This document shows, one piece after another, positions 22,352 to 34,553 of a stretch of 64,000 nucleotides of DNA. Within the stretch, counting starts at the first letter, position 1. Each line of letters begins with the position of its first letter. The position numbers and the translations under genes were made by a program. Origin of the DNA: Armillaria gallica (Eukaryota > Basidiomycota > Agaricomycetes > Agaricales > Physalacriaceae); assembly GCA_037576215.1 (NCBI GenBank), contig JBANDB010000007.1:1457001-1521000 (forward strand), in the 5' to 3' direction. A model generated the notes under the pieces. That model was not told where the DNA came from. It did no database searches and saw nothing but the letters and a program-made list of their open reading frames with translations.

Positions 22352-22824
22352 ATCACCGTGGCCTCAGCGTTGTGCATGAGAAAGGCGACTGTAGAGGACT
22401 GAAGTTTTGAACGAGATGGGCACCCTGCCTCAACGTTGACTCAGTATGATTGGCTGATTATTAGCTGCCGTATGAATGTGCTGAGTCTCCATATAGTCAG
22501 ATACTCGAGATGGCCTTGACATGCTCGGCCGCTTATGGCAGGCAACTAACGACCCATCTTCCATGTGTATGGCTTCTCTCCATCTGTTACACTGTTTGTT
22601 CAGGAAATTTTGCCCTTTTGGATATTTAATCGGGCGTTCCCTGCTTATTCTATCTGCTACCTGCTCACCTACTACTTTTGTTCACTTTGTAGTTCTTCTT
22701 TGACTTTGTTTTGCTCTCCCTCTTCATCTTGACTGTTCTGGTTTTGCTTTTAGCTTTGTATCTCTGCACTGTTCGCTGGTTTCCCTTGTTCCTGCACATT
22801 TCTCTACCTTCGCTCTGTCTGACG

Positions 22825-23240
22825 CTATGTTGGACATGGAGGTGCAATTTACGTTCTCCGGTGCTTGGAAATTCACAAGCAATCCCTGCTTCCTATGCTG
22901 CAGAATCATCATCGAAGGCTTGATGAAGCATGCTGTGTGGCAGGGGTACGCATAAACGACATGCCAGGGCACATCGTGCACCTGTGCAGTGCTCAAGCTG
23001 GTACTGATTTAACATTTGCAGATTTTGTTTCTCAAACAATAAGAACCCTCCTTAGGAATGGAGATTACTACAGGCAGAAGTGATGCACCTCTGCTGCTTC
23101 CGCAAGCTCTGGCATGCAGTTGGGTAGGCAGCTCTTTGTTTTTGCTGTTGACACTACTACTGGCTGATGGGTTTATAGGGGGTCTCGTTCCTTGTGGACA
23201 CATTGTCTGCATGTCTTGCACCTTCTAGAGGTTTAAGAAG
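22825..23240 (+). pseudogene. RING-finger relic downstream of repeat copy C
   Basis: A degenerate copy of the RING gene at 19-20 kb. HLCCFRKLWH corresponds to CPLCFRKL, and after a likely intron (GTAGGC..TATAGG) comes LVPCGHIVCMSCTF followed by a stop in place of YESFKK and then RFKKLRNTG. The second cysteine pair of the first knuckle is damaged. An upstream frame reads LLPMLQNHHRRLDEACCVAG. The ATG at 22825 abuts the CT-rich end of repeat module C. Confidence 0.6.
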
Positions 23241-24340
23241 TTACGGAATACTGGTGAGAAGATGCAGCTTGCGTGAATTACTTGTGAGTCAGTAGTCACC
23301 CAGCGACCTATACATGTGAGTATGGTCAATAATGTTGTCAAAAGGCATCCATGGGTGAATGATGAAGAATGGAGACTGTACGAAGAGGAGGCTCAAGGCC
23401 AAGAGTACAGGGGGGAATACCGTTGGAGTCTGTTTTTCACATGATACATAGACTGATGTTTCCAGATTTTTCTTGAATTGAGTCCTATGCCCAGCAGTTA
23501 TATTGGGAAAGTAGATTGAACTAAAATACAGACCTTGGGGCCTAGTGTCGTCCATTTCCGTCCAACGAAAGTTCCTTAGCAAAAAATCATAAAATATTAA
23601 TGTATTCTTTCGGAACAAGTGTCAACATTTTGATAAGTACCGTCACAGTGGGTTATGGAAATGCCTTGCGAATGTCGCTGCAGCGGCGCAAACTTGGCAT
23701 GGTGTGTTCCCACGCTACCTATCTCCTCTACTACTCCGTCCAAATGCCATCTTCTCTCCTGACACCCAAACCTTCTACCCAATCTCGTATTTGACTGGCA
23801 TTACGGGTCGCATATCTCTCGCATAGTTTTTCCTCGCTAGAATCTTCAAGCAACTTCAGATTCAGAAACAGCCTCTACTTAATCTGTGCCAAGTGTCGGA
23901 CCTCTTTTCGGGTACGACAGTAATGTCGACTGTTCCTGCCTTGACATTGTTGGCAGTACTGCCTACCTCTGAGCTGTTGGCACCTCTGTTCATTTGAGCC
24001 GAAACGCCACTCAGAATTTCACTGACTGGGTTGGCATTTTCGGCATATCTACGGGCTACAGTGAGTCACTGATAATCGGTTGTATCGCTTGGATTAACTC
24101 CCACCAGATCGCCGCATTGGCATGGTTCAAGGAGGTGCTGTTGAAACCGCATCCACTTCTCTACGACACTACTTATGGGATTCATTTATAATACTATGCT
24201 TCAATGTCCCTATACTTGGATAGTTCCGCTGAGGAGCATGTGCCCCATTCTATAATCAATAGTAGCAATACAAGCATGAAAGGTAGCAGCCTCTAAAACA
24301 CATGCCTTAAACATCTTGTGGTTGTAATTGGTCTACTCCA
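23241..24340. other. Stretch without a recognised gene
   Basis: Short frames only. Positions 23980-24190 read FTDWVGIFGISTGYSESLII and may be a fragment of something, but no family was recognised. Confidence 0.35.
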
Positions 24341-24344
24341 TCAA

Positions 24345-25590
24345 CAACTTTATCCTGCAGTGACTTGCAGAAGCCTTTACCTCAAACGAAGCTGAAAATG
24401 CAGCAGAATATAGTTCTGCCCCGACTATATCACAATATGAATGCCAGTGGATACATACCTGTTGGAGACGGTTGTATGCCGACTGCCTGATGATACAGTC
24501 AGTTACTTTGTCTAGTTCGCGGACGGTGCGGCTGAGAGGATAGTCGTCGCTGATGGGGAGAACATGGATGTGGAATGTCAAAGCATTCAGCTTTGGCAAC
24601 TCAAGGTTGCTAAAGAACGCCCCGATGTAATGCAGATCTGTGGGTGAACTCCGTGCCGACACCATCAAATCCAACAGCTCCAGCGCTTTGACTTCAAGGC
24701 AGAAATCCCATGCTTGGAGCGGGTGCTCTACAACCCATCAGTAACACATCCTTACATGCAGGAAGGAGGAGACACACCCAGAGCCAGGGTAAGGCTGAGA
24801 AGCAAATTTCGGTTCACCTGAATAAATCTGTTTCCCTGATATGTACCAATTTCTCCAGTCATCGCTATTCTCAACCTGCTTAGATTTGCCACATTTCGCA
24901 ACCAAGACAGGAGACGATTCCCATCCTCGCCTGCCGAACCGCCCCAAAAGTGACGGAAGTCCACACTGTCCCACAGGTGGGTACAGTCTACATCCAATTT
25001 TACTAGGGACGGTGAGAGAGTCAAGGATGGCTTCATCTGAGCAAGGTCTGCAATTGTTGGGACAATGGTTGTTCCTCATCCAGCAATCTTAAGTCCTTCG
25101 AGATGGGGTAGGGCTTGCATGAGGCTAGCCAGACCCAGGAAACCAAGGGTACATTGTTCAAATGTGACTTTATGGATGGTAGTGTAATAGGGTATACCAT
25201 ACGTGCGTTCGTCAAGCTACGTCCCTATGAGCGTCAGCGCCGTAGCCCTCTCTGGAGTGGCCAAGACTTAGGCGAGCACATCTACTTGAACCCTGTACGT
25301 GCTCCATTTCAGTGTCCGCGCCCTCAGACACTTCTTCTCCATCTCCTCATCACCCTTTCCAAACAGGCTCAATGCCTCTGGAGTGATCGCAGCTCCACAA
25401 TTGTATGCGTCCTAGTCATCGATGTTTACCGTCCCGTCTGCTATTCTCTGTATAAGCTCAGAGAACCCCCTGGAGACATTACCTAGCACCTCCACCATCG
25501 AAGCCTCCTCTCTGCATACTTTGTCGAATATTAAATCAAGCACATCGTCGTTCAGTTCCTACATTTTGTTGTTAGCGCTGAGCTTCATAA
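24345..25590 (-). pseudogene. F-box/LRR-like relic
   Basis: On the minus strand an F-box-like start, LNDDVLDLIFDKVCREEASM, lies near 25550. Further on are YYTTIHKVTFEQCTLGFLGL, LVKLDVDCTHLWDSVDFRHF, LSRLRIAMTGEIGTYQGN and LELPKLNALTFHIHVLP, in the leucine-rich style of Agaricomycete F-box proteins. The pieces lie in different frames with several internal stops (for example after VNIDD and RVQVDVLA), more than introns can explain. No start codon precedes the F-box in frame. This is a decayed third F-box gene in the window. Confidence 0.5.
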
Positions 25591-26394
25591 CTCTCAAGGA
25601 AACCTTACCCCCATGATTGTAGTTCCCGTCTGGAAAATGAGGTGATGGCTTTCGGCTGCAGAAGGGTGGATAGCGAAGGTGATGTCGATGCATTTTTTAC
25701 ATGCACAGGGGCACAGGCGAGGCAACCCAAGGTGGTCCCCTTTGAGGTATCATCCAATTTACAGGGCATGCTGATCTCCTGAAAAACGAAGGGTCTGCTT
25801 CTTTCTAGGGTCCAAATGTTCAGGGTCGATCAGAGTCTGAGTGTATTCATCAAAGCAGTATTGCCGTATATTCAACATCATCACCTGGCCGGTGAACGGG
25901 ACCAAGGTACTTATTCTAGATAGAGTGTTGACCAGTGTCGACCAAAGTTTCGGGTTGACTTTCCAATGACATTGGGGAATCCCACTTTATCGTTGGCACC
26001 TGACTTGGAAGCAGAGCCGCATGTGTCGCTATATTCAAGACTCCAAGAATCCTATGGCATTTACTTTGATAGCCCAGATTGGCCCAGGAATGGCTACCCA
26101 GTATAGGAGTGAGACAACAAGCGGAGCTACCATTCTGTTTAAATCCCTAATCAGTACAAATGGTTAAGGGCAATCATTTCTTTTCTATTCATTCTTGTCA
26201 CCGATGAAGAGGTCGGGCCATCGTCAGTTTCAGACCCTGCAAGTGCCGTATGTTCTTCTAACTGGAAGCTTCCAGGTTCTGTCGCCCTATTTCTGCTGAC
26301 CTTTCATCTACGCCATCCGCGTCGTCATAAACAGACACTCAGATTTTTTCAACAACACGAACAGAATCGAATTAGGTGAGTTTGTTGATTAAAT
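25591..26394. other. Stretch without a recognised gene
   Basis: No coherent frame on either strand. A weak CT-rich promoter-like stretch precedes 26200. Confidence 0.35.
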
Positions 26395-27248
26395 GTACTC
26401 TGGCTGGATGCAGTATTGCTTTCGCATATGTATCCACTGAGCCATGTCCCAATAGAAAGAACTGAACTCACTAGTTGCCCCTGCAGAATGGTTCTGTTCA
26501 TCATTTACTCGTGCGGAGTGTTCCAACATTTCAAAAACATGTGGCAACGGAGGAAGAGGTTTGAAAGTATAGATGAGCTAGAGGCTGTGAGTGTTTCCCC
26601 ATTCGATCTCGTAGCTTGGATGATAACACAGATACCTCTACTAGTCTCTTGACCAGTCTATTGAAGAGCTAGCTGTCGCCAGAGACAATATCCTCTACCT
26701 TATAGTGGGGTGCCACTCAGTAGGATCTTCATGTTACTATCAGCTTTGCTTGCCTGATTGTCACATTCAGCTGAAGATGAGACTACAGAACACTGCGCAT
26801 CGAGCAGGGGTCGCCTCCCAACAATTCCTTGATCTGGTTGCCCAGCAACGGAAGGATGAAGAGATGGTCGACACCTTCTTCGAAGAGAACAACCTATTGA
26901 GGCACCGTATAGCCGAGTTAGAATTGGAGATCAAATCTCACTGGAAAGTATGAGCCAATCTCTAGGAGATTTACTGGTATGAAAGCGCCAAACTTGAAGT
27001 GTAATGTAGTGTTCATCGTGATGCAAGCGTATGGTCGATGTATATTTAAGCATTTCTTTTTGCCTGAGAGCCAAGACCGAATCCGCTGCGAAGTAGTAAA
27101 AATTCCTATGGATCCAGCTCTTAACGACTGTCATGACTTCTACGATGGGCCATCAAGTCGACACAGTGTCAATGCCAAACAAGTCATCCCAACTTGGCAT
27201 GAAACAGGAGGCTCGAATTTCGCCATTTTGAAGCTGCGGCCTGATTGA
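26395..27248 (+). pseudogene. Coiled-coil relic of the RING-protein family
   Basis: Exons separated by GTGAGT..ACTAG and GTGGGG..ATTCAG join KNMWQRRKRFESIDELEA, SLDQSIEELAVARDNILYLI and LKMRLQNTAHRAGVASQQF. The product continues DTFFEENNLLRHRIAELELE and ends at 26953. The heptad pattern and charge suggest a coiled coil. Its style matches the coiled-coil part of the RING gene at 56-57 kb (REEVERLEGELEQ). A further frame, 26979-27248, is protein-like (HFFLPESQDRIRCEVVKIP) but was not joined. No RING is left. The family link is an inference from layout. Confidence 0.35.
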
Positions 27249-28320
27249 TGATGTGGTGGTGCCGATCAATACACATGGTAATATTTGATTTTCAAGAGTG
27301 GTTCAAGCACAGGCTTGCTTTGGGCTTGCCTCAAAGGAAGGTTGAGCACAAAATATGTGTATCCCATTCCAAAACTAAAAATATAACATTGAACCCTTGA
27401 AATCAAGCTAGACATGCTATACAAACATTGCCTTAGGATGCAGGTACCAAGTTTCCGAATTAATTGACTTGTCACTGGTTACCAATTTTTGCCTTCTAGA
27501 AGTGCAGATACGAAGGCGGGTTGCCTATAAAAGTCACAACAATGATTCCGGACAAGATTCAGTCAAGTACGCGTTGTATCGCCATCATTCCTCTTGAAAC
27601 AGGAAATCTTGTAGAGTAAGTACTAAATAGGACCATATCTAGATACAGAGCGGATGGATATAAATTGGGGAGGCAAACTTAAGTACACAGAAGAATGGGA
27701 GATGACTCTTATGGAACTGATGGAGCGGATCTATCATCCAGCGGCATGGCACGGTGTGTCAGGTATTCAACAGCAGCTCAGTGGCCTCGCCTAAGCGCCT
27801 CTTTTTCCCGTACCATATTTTGTATGTCCAGTATATGAAAACAGAGACACGTCTTGAGACTGATAGTCACCAAATAAAATTAAAAAAGAAACAAAAGAGA
27901 TAAAAATCGTCCTTGTAAAATGCGAGAAGCAGATCGCTGTAACAGAAATCCGTTATCAGCACAAAACCAGTGGGAGGGAGTAAACCATGTGGAGACCTCA
28001 ACATGGTGGTGTCAGAAACGCTTTGTCCGAAAATGAGAATTGACTCGAGACCCACCATCTCGCATTTGGTCGTTCAACGTTGTTATTGCAGGAGAATTCT
28101 TACCTTCTTTTCACCGTGACTCCATTTTCAGCGGCAAAACAGACTCTGCTCATATATTATCTATACGTTCTCCATACTACCGCGGTGAGACCAGGCCCCA
28201 GCATTGAAGATGGATAAGGTCCAGACGACGGAATCTGTACGCTACGGTGCAGTGGGTCAAAGTTGGACAGAGACTGACCCCAAATTATGTTGTAACTTGT
28301 AGAAAGTAAACCATGGGCGT
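27249..28320. other. Stretch without a recognised gene
   Basis: No coherent coding frame is seen. The 200 bp before 28321 presumably hold the promoter of the zinc-finger gene. Confidence 0.4.
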
Positions 28321-29266
28321 ATGGCCATATGCAATATCTGTGGCCAACGCTTGAGCTGCAGCAGCTCCCTCGTACGTCATATAAAAAGCCAGCATCGCAC
28401 TGCAAGGCAGAGGTGGATCAGGTAAGTGGATCAGTCTTATCATATGGTATGCTGTCATACTCACTGCCACTTCTTAGTGGATATCACTGTGTGATATGCG
28501 GCCTCACCAATACACACAAATCCAACGTGGATTCCCATGTCCGAACCCAGTAAGCAGTCAATTTTGCTCTTCATTCCCTTTCATTATTCCGTGTACTAGC
28601 TTCGGTGTTCAAACCCTCTTCTGTCATGAGATTGGATGCACCTTTTTAGCTGTAACTCCAGCCTCTCTGAGTTGCCACAACGTCTTATTTCATGGCCACC
28701 GTCCGAAAATGCCAACACAACACTTCACAGGTGACCATCAAGCAGCTATGGCCGGGAAGACACAGGGAGCATGGCAATGGGATGAAGGGGATGGAGTACT
28801 CGACCTGATATTGGGTGCATTATGTGCACAATCATTTTTTACTCTCAAGGGGGAAGCCTTCAAGTCTGAGGAAGGTGACACGGTGTTTGACTCTTCGCGG
28901 TGCACAGACTCGGAGGGAACCACCACCACATCTGTTTTGTGGTCTATGAAGCAGGAGAGACTGAAAACATCTGTATTAGCCCAACTCCAAGAACTGGTAA
29001 ATATGGCTCGTCAGCTGATGATTATGGGTGCGGATTGCAGGTACGGCAGGAGCGGCAGTGTGTACTGACAACTGTTACTGTACTGACCAGACATTCTATT
29101 CAGATTTGCTGTGGAGAGTGCGATGATGGTGACCAAGGAGAAATACCAAGCAAGCACCCTTCTGAATCTACCACCAGCATGTTTCATTCACGGTCCCGCC
29201 GAATTTCAACTGGCGCCAATAGATTCCAGCTGTGCTGTTAGTACAATTTTGGACATTTCGTCATGA
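28321..29266 (+). CDS. C2H2 zinc-finger protein, three fingers, 258 aa
   Basis: Exons 28321-28421, 28478-28549, 28600-29040 and 29104-29266 join in phase with standard borders. Finger 1 is CNICGQRLSCSSSLVRHIKS followed by QH (C-x2-C-x12-H-x4-H). Finger 2 is split by an intron, CVICGLTNTHKSNVDSH, with its last His created at the splice (RTH). Finger 3 is CHEIGCTFLAVTPASLSCH then NVLFH (C-x4-C-x12-H-x4-H). All zinc ligands are present, which argues for recent function. The C-terminal half is acidic, with SEEGDTVFDSSRCTDSEGTT and a possible helix QERLKTSVLAQLQELVNMAR. Likely a nuclear DNA-binding protein; the target is unknown. No transposase motif is seen. Confidence 0.75.
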
Positions 29267-30590
29267 TATACAAGGTGTTTGGATTATCTGGCAGGTATAT
29301 GACAGTAGACATTGCCTGGCAGCGAACCAGGGTGTACTAGTTGTGGGAGTAGCAGCATGATGTATCAGTTTATATATGTATTTTTTAAGGCATTAGGGGG
29401 AAGTCCTGTAGTGCAAATGAACAGTTAATATCGGTGAATAGCTGTGTTCATCAGAGATTACTGGTGTCGAATGAAGATCATGCATGGACACGGGAGTACA
29501 CTGAATGAACCTCAATTGGAAATGCGTCACTCACTGTCACGTGCTGGCTGGTCATTCAATTCGAATCGTCATTGCTCTCATCTCTCTGTCGTCCATATCT
29601 CTTTTTGCTATAATTAAGCTTCTAGGTAACCTTATCAAGCATTTGAGTGTGTAACTGTTCCTCACATGTTAAGTACCCCACACCTATACAGACGGCTGTA
29701 AAACTGAAGAATGGACCATTTGCCTCCAATATCAACCTCTACATCCATGGCCTCAACGCGAATGAGGGCAATGAAAAAGCGACACATTGAGGAATTCTAC
29801 CAAAGCAAACTTCCTGGCTAAGTCGCCGTTCCTCATTGTCAGCAACTCCCAAACTATTGCGTTCCATTCGGCGGACGAGAGTCCAGATCATTCTCAAACT
29901 GGTGAACAGCGCTCGCGAACTGCTCTTGAATTTTGTGTGCTGCCTGGCATGATGGTGAAAATGTGTGGATGCTTCTACGATTTGTTCGTTTGTTGGAGAG
30001 TAAGCCGTCAAGCTTCATAGGTTCACGGAATACATCGACTTTTATTGATGTTGTTGTTATAAAACTGGCACCATCATCCTTACAACAGGTCTCATTTATA
30101 GACATTACCTCGTGACCCGCAATGAGTTCATTCAACTCGTCTTCTGCTCATCTGACTTGCTGTAGCGCATTCAGGTATACCAAGTTCCAACAAAGGCTAT
30201 GGTGTCCGAATGCTCTATCATATCAGTTGACACTTTTCAGCTTACAGCTCCTCCTCAGAGCAACATAAACTAATACTTTGTGACGAGAACCTCTTCCCAG
30301 AGCCATAAGAAGTAGTATTGGCCCATCAAGACAAACAGCACCATCCCGGCATTCATGCGCACATTTCTAGAAAGCAACATGGAAAGATCCAAGGCATCTT
30401 TGGGTAGGAGATGTCTAACCTAATTCTCCTTGTTCAAAAGGCACGTTACGCTATGGTGAGAAGAGGTCAAAGGGAAGATCGTGTAGTATGCCAAGCCATT
30501 ACTAATTATTTTACATTTCTCATCATATCTTTGAGAGCCTTGGGAGGAATTCCGATGACTTCAAAGGCACGGCCGTGACGGAGAGAGCAG
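29267..30590. other. Eroded stretch
   Basis: Overlapping short frames at 29739-30135 on both strands, none convincing. No family was recognised. Confidence 0.35.
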
Positions 30591-31240
30591 AAATGCTTGG
30601 GGTGAATGCAAATGCATGAAGATGGTGTTATTATATGCAAAGTACCTACATTCATCCGCTAAAGTCGTGGCATTGGTGTCCACCCCTGGTGCCTCGGCAT
30701 ACAGGGAAGCCAGCAATGGTTTGCCGTGGAAGTCCTAGATAGGGAACGCGAATTCACCCGTAGAAAGGTAGAGAAGTGCAGCGGGGTAGGCGAATGTTGG
30801 ATACGTGTAAAGCTTTACAGACGTATAAAGAGTTCCTGCCAGAAAGCTATCTATCATTGGTAAAATCAATATGGGCATCACTCCATAGTGAACTCATCGT
30901 AAGACCGGTCCCTTGCCACTATTGCCAGACTTGACTCCATCGCCATAGGCTATCTGCTGCTGAAATGCAAGCATCCAGCAGCCCATATCTTTCGATGATT
31001 TCCAAACATGAATACCTCACGTACGAAATCATTGAGAAACCGTCTGACGGGATGGGTTACAGATCCGAGGACTGCGATGTCGTTTTGAGTGGGGGACAGT
31101 TGATCACAAAGAGACCTGGATAGAACCTTGCAAGAAGCAAGCTGCTCACCCGAGGCACCTGGTATGCAAGTTCGGCCGCTTGCTGGCCAGTCGGTATGAA
31201 ACTCGAATTCGCTTTTGTCCTTTGGGAACCATAGTACACG
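30591..31240 (-). pseudogene. Unidentified protein relic
   Basis: Protein-like segments appear in changing frames on the minus strand: LARFYPGLFVINCPP, TQNDIAVLGSVTHPVRRFLN, TLYTSVKLYTYPTFAYPAAL, then a stop, then DFHGKPLLASLYAEAPGVDT. They read as pieces of one secreted or membrane-type protein, but I could not name the family. At least two stops and one frame change make it non-functional. Confidence 0.35.
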
Positions 31241-31742
31241 GTCGGGATGACCGTTTTATTGCCTATAATGGTATTACTGGTAGCTGAAATTGATTCTTCT
31301 AGCCAACAAACGAAATCTTCTGGCAGTTCCAGGATAGTGAATACAGCAGGGGAAACAAATCCATACTAGTGCAGTACTATGGATGTAACAATGATGATTA
31401 TCAATTAATAAAGCGTTAGGCGTGGCTGTCATAAGAGGTTTCCCATTCCTTGCACCACTCCTGGAAGGTGATCCCCAATTGAATATTCCTGATGCAATAT
31501 TGGTTTGATGTGAACTTAAAATGCATATGACGCACCCTGGGGTGATCTCTGGACTTGCTACACTAGCCACTGGAACTGATGGTCCTGCTGACTGCTGATG
31601 TATGTCTTCTCTCAAGCCAGCACTGAGATGAACTGCAGCTGCTGTGACAACGAGGACCCCTCCATCAACCGGGAGCTCCCTGTAAACATGTGAGGACCCC
31701 TTCGATTGACGTGGAAGCAACCAAAAAAACTGACGCTGTATG
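31241..31742. other. Stretch with one doubtful ORF
   Basis: A minus-strand frame at 31274-31720 is long but has no protein-like features and no neighbours to support it. Confidence 0.35.
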
Positions 31743-32512
31743 TCACAGTGACGGTCTAAATGATTTATCTACCAAGTCATGCGAGTCCTGGTTGTCCTCT
31801 TCATCACTATCCTCAACAATAATCAGTGGCAGCAGGGATTTTTCATCCATGGACCACTCCAGGGGTGGCGGATTGCGTATGTGAAAGTTCCTGCAACAAT
31901 GATAAACAAACTTGATGAAAAGAAACAGAATCTGGCTCACTTCATGAGATCCCATGTAACATGGATCCCTCAGGAATGACGATGAGGGACTAAGACATCG
32001 TGTAAGTCCAACAAGTGATGTAGGCCCTTGCCTCCCTTATCCAGGGTGCTCAAGGGAGTGCGTGTAACGGGACCCCACACCTGCCCAATCTCCTGGAAAC
32101 CCAATGCAAACGGAACCATGTCATGCAGGTAAGCAGCATCCATAGTGAACTGACCAGAGACGGTCGAATGAATGCTGGAGTAGGTTGCCGGGCAGTGGGG
32201 GTCCGGGTATTTCCAGAGCTTCGTCATGGGGACCTTTTGAGGTGGGTCACCAGGACGATGGACAAGTCGAAGCCGATAGGGTATGCGCATGAGATGATAC
32301 GTGCAGGCAGTGTCAACTAGGTGACCACAGGAGAGTACCCAGACCGACCCGAACGGCAAGAGACTTGGAGAAAGTGCTGGAAGGGGCAATAAAGTTGTCG
32401 CATGGAAATCCAGGCTTCCCTGGCAATTAGCGCATCGCACATGTTGCCATGGATGAGCAAGATTGAACGGTTCTAGAGGGGCCATGATATGATGCAACTG
32501 AGAACGTTTCAT
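31743..32512 (-). pseudogene. RING-like zinc-binding protein with a nonsense codon
   Basis: The start at 32512 (MKRSQLHHIMAPLEPFNLAH) is followed by HVRCANCQGSLDF and, after a linker, WVLSCGHLVDTAC. This fits a degenerate RING: C-x2-C, then C-x-H. TGA at 31970-31972 ends the frame at VLVPHRHS. The same frame continues GIHVTWDLMK, and a GTGAGC..TTGCAG intron joins NFHIRNPPPLEWSMDEKSLL and an acidic tail VEDSDEEDNQDSHDL. The open, splice-consistent continuation sugg­ests an old arginine codon (CGA to TGA). The layout resembles the RING relatives elsewhere in the window, but the distal zinc ligands are not clear. Confidence 0.5.
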
Positions 32513-33199
32513 GGGGAAAATGAAGGATGGAGCCAGAATACAGCACAGTCTGCACAGCTACGTATTTGAAGTTGCGCCTTTATGACACTTGTACTATCTT
32601 CCGACCCTCAACAGGGCGTAGCAGTTTCCGGTTTATCGGCAACAGGCACATCCAGTACTCTTCACAGTAAAACCATGGACTGCCCATCATGATGACATTC
32701 TTTCGTGCCCGTGCCCGTGGTCATCCCATCACCATATATGAGTCGATATACTATTGATTTATCATATTATACCTAGGAGGAAATACAAGGTATCTAGACT
32801 TACATCAACAGTAGTGCGCGGTCTTTACACGACTTCAACGACGATCCAGATGAGTATTTCAAGGAGCTACTCTGTCTCCTTGATCTGGCAATAGCTCGCC
32901 TTAGGGAATGAGGCATGTCCTCACATTCCACGTCAGGGGACAGGTGCGATGGTTCCCATCTCCTCCGCGTAAGGTCTGCTGCCAAGGTTGCTGTTTATTG
33001 GAATTAGCAGGGTATACAGGAGCCTGTCGAAGCCATCTCCTGAGTAATAACTGACTATATGGAGACTCAGCACATTCATATGGCAGCTAAGAATCGGCCA
33101 ATCATACCAAGTCAATGTTGAGGCAAGGTGCCCGTCTCGTTCAAAACTTCAGTCCTCTACAGCCGCCTTTCTCATGCACAACACTGAGGCCATGGTGAT

Positions 33200-33573
33200 A
33201 TGTTCGCTGGAAACATGCCCAGTAAACCATGACCTGACAAGGGGATATGGTTTGTTGACCCTGAATGTGGAGAAGCGTTAGTCAGATACTCAAAGGTGAT
33301 TTGCAATGATAGAAAACCCTTACCGAACGGATGCATGCCGTTTGCATGTTTGCGTGTTTGCATGTTCACGAGAAGTTTGGAAGGGCGTATACCTTCAGTG
33401 GTGAAGGCTGCGCATGTTCTGATCCCGATGATATAGACTTTATTGGTCGTGTGTTGATGGCACAAAGAATACTACAGGGCTGCAAAGAGAATATGCATGA
33501 GCCCAGATGCATTACATTCACAATCACACCTGGAACGGTCAGTCCGTACCAAGAACAGCGAAAAAAGAATTGA
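33200..33573 (+). pseudogene. Recurring ORF of the repeat module, copy D (broken)
   Basis: Same family as 10268-10621. It has TGA at codon 11 and a small duplication near 33350 (TTTGCGTGTTTGCATG) that shifts the frame. The block GEGCACSDPDDIDFIGRVL is intact in the downstream frame. Confidence 0.6.
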
Positions 33574-34483
33574 GGAGATTAGATCCAGAGAGCACAGGGT
33601 CAGACATGTTTATGTAGTCCGATGAGTGCGCGTCTCTGCCGACAATGTCTAAGCAGGTCTAAGCTAGACATTACTGTCAAGCCAAAGCAGAAGGATTGCA
33701 GCAGAAGGAGGGAGAGAGATTGACAGGAGGCTGTGCCTGTCAGTGGTCGGTTACTTACGAAAATCCCGTTTGGGACTTTGATCCACATGGCTTGTTACAA
33801 TCATCTCCACTACCACCACCACCACCACCACTGTGACCTTGGTTTTCCATTTCTTTCTTCCCAACAGTAATGTGTGGGAATGGCATGCCTTGAAATCATT
33901 TCGGCGTAAGAAGCTTTCTCCTGTGAAGATACCTGTGCAGCATGTTCCTCTGTCATCAATGTATTGGTCATCTGACACTCTTTCAGTCAGATGGCTTGGC
34001 CCAGTCTTTTGCGCCTAATGTGATCTTACGCAAATGTCCTCTCGTACTCGTCCATCTCTGTTTCACTCTGGGATGCCTAGGCTAGTTCTGCAGTTCAAGA
34101 TATTGTTTGTTTAGAGAAATGCTTGAGACTGGAGCAGGTGTAAGTATGTATTGTTTTGGCTATAGCTAAGTAGCCCAAAGCTTATAATGGCATTGTAGTT
34201 CATCTAGCATCATGCTCACGATGGAATGTCTTGCCAACAGCATGTCTGTATCTACGTTCTGTTCTAGTACCGATTGCAGGATTTTGCCTTCAACGTTGTC
34301 TTCCTCATCGCTTGAGTGTATCCCGTCGATCATTACCTCCCTCCTTCCTGAAAAATAGAGACCCTGCTACCCTTTTTCTAGCCCAAATGCGCAGGCGATA
34401 GGCAAATCTTCAAGCCTCTGCTCTTTTAAGCGCCCAAATACCGTTTGAGGTTCAAGCGCCCACCCGGAATCCGGTCCGGGTCC

Positions 34484-34490
34484 TATAAAA
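34484..34490 (+). promoter_or_regulatory. TATA box at the outer edge of repeat copy D
   Basis: TATAAAA in GGTCCTATAAAATCCCGAC, 64 bp before the ATG at 34554. The identical arrangement in copy C faces a different gene. Confidence 0.6.
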
Positions 34491-34553
34491 TCCCGACTTC
34501 GGATTCCAGCCCCGATAACCGGTTTCTTCTCCGCAAAGACAAATCCTATCCCA

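Larger units (their letters stand above)
21060..22815 (+). mobile_element. Repeat module, copy C (forward), longest version
   Basis: From about 21409 to 22815 it matches copy A. From about 21060 to 22510 it matches copy D in reverse, including the TATA-bearing segment and a decayed frame at 21153-21377 shared with 34250-34585. The right end has the same CT-rich promoter-like segment as A and stops within 10-15 bp of the ATG of a RING relic at 22825. Confidence 0.75.
32745..34535 (-). mobile_element. Repeat module, copy D (reverse)
   Basis: The left end matches copy B (from CTATTGATTTATCATATTAT). The middle matches all copies in reverse. The right end (34200-34535) matches the outer TATA-bearing segment of copy C. 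A (CAC)n tract sits near 33814-33832. Confidence 0.75.

Noticed and set aside
31274..31720. 148-codon minus-strand ORF
   Set aside because: No recognisable motif, unnatural composition, and no splice-consistent neighbours.
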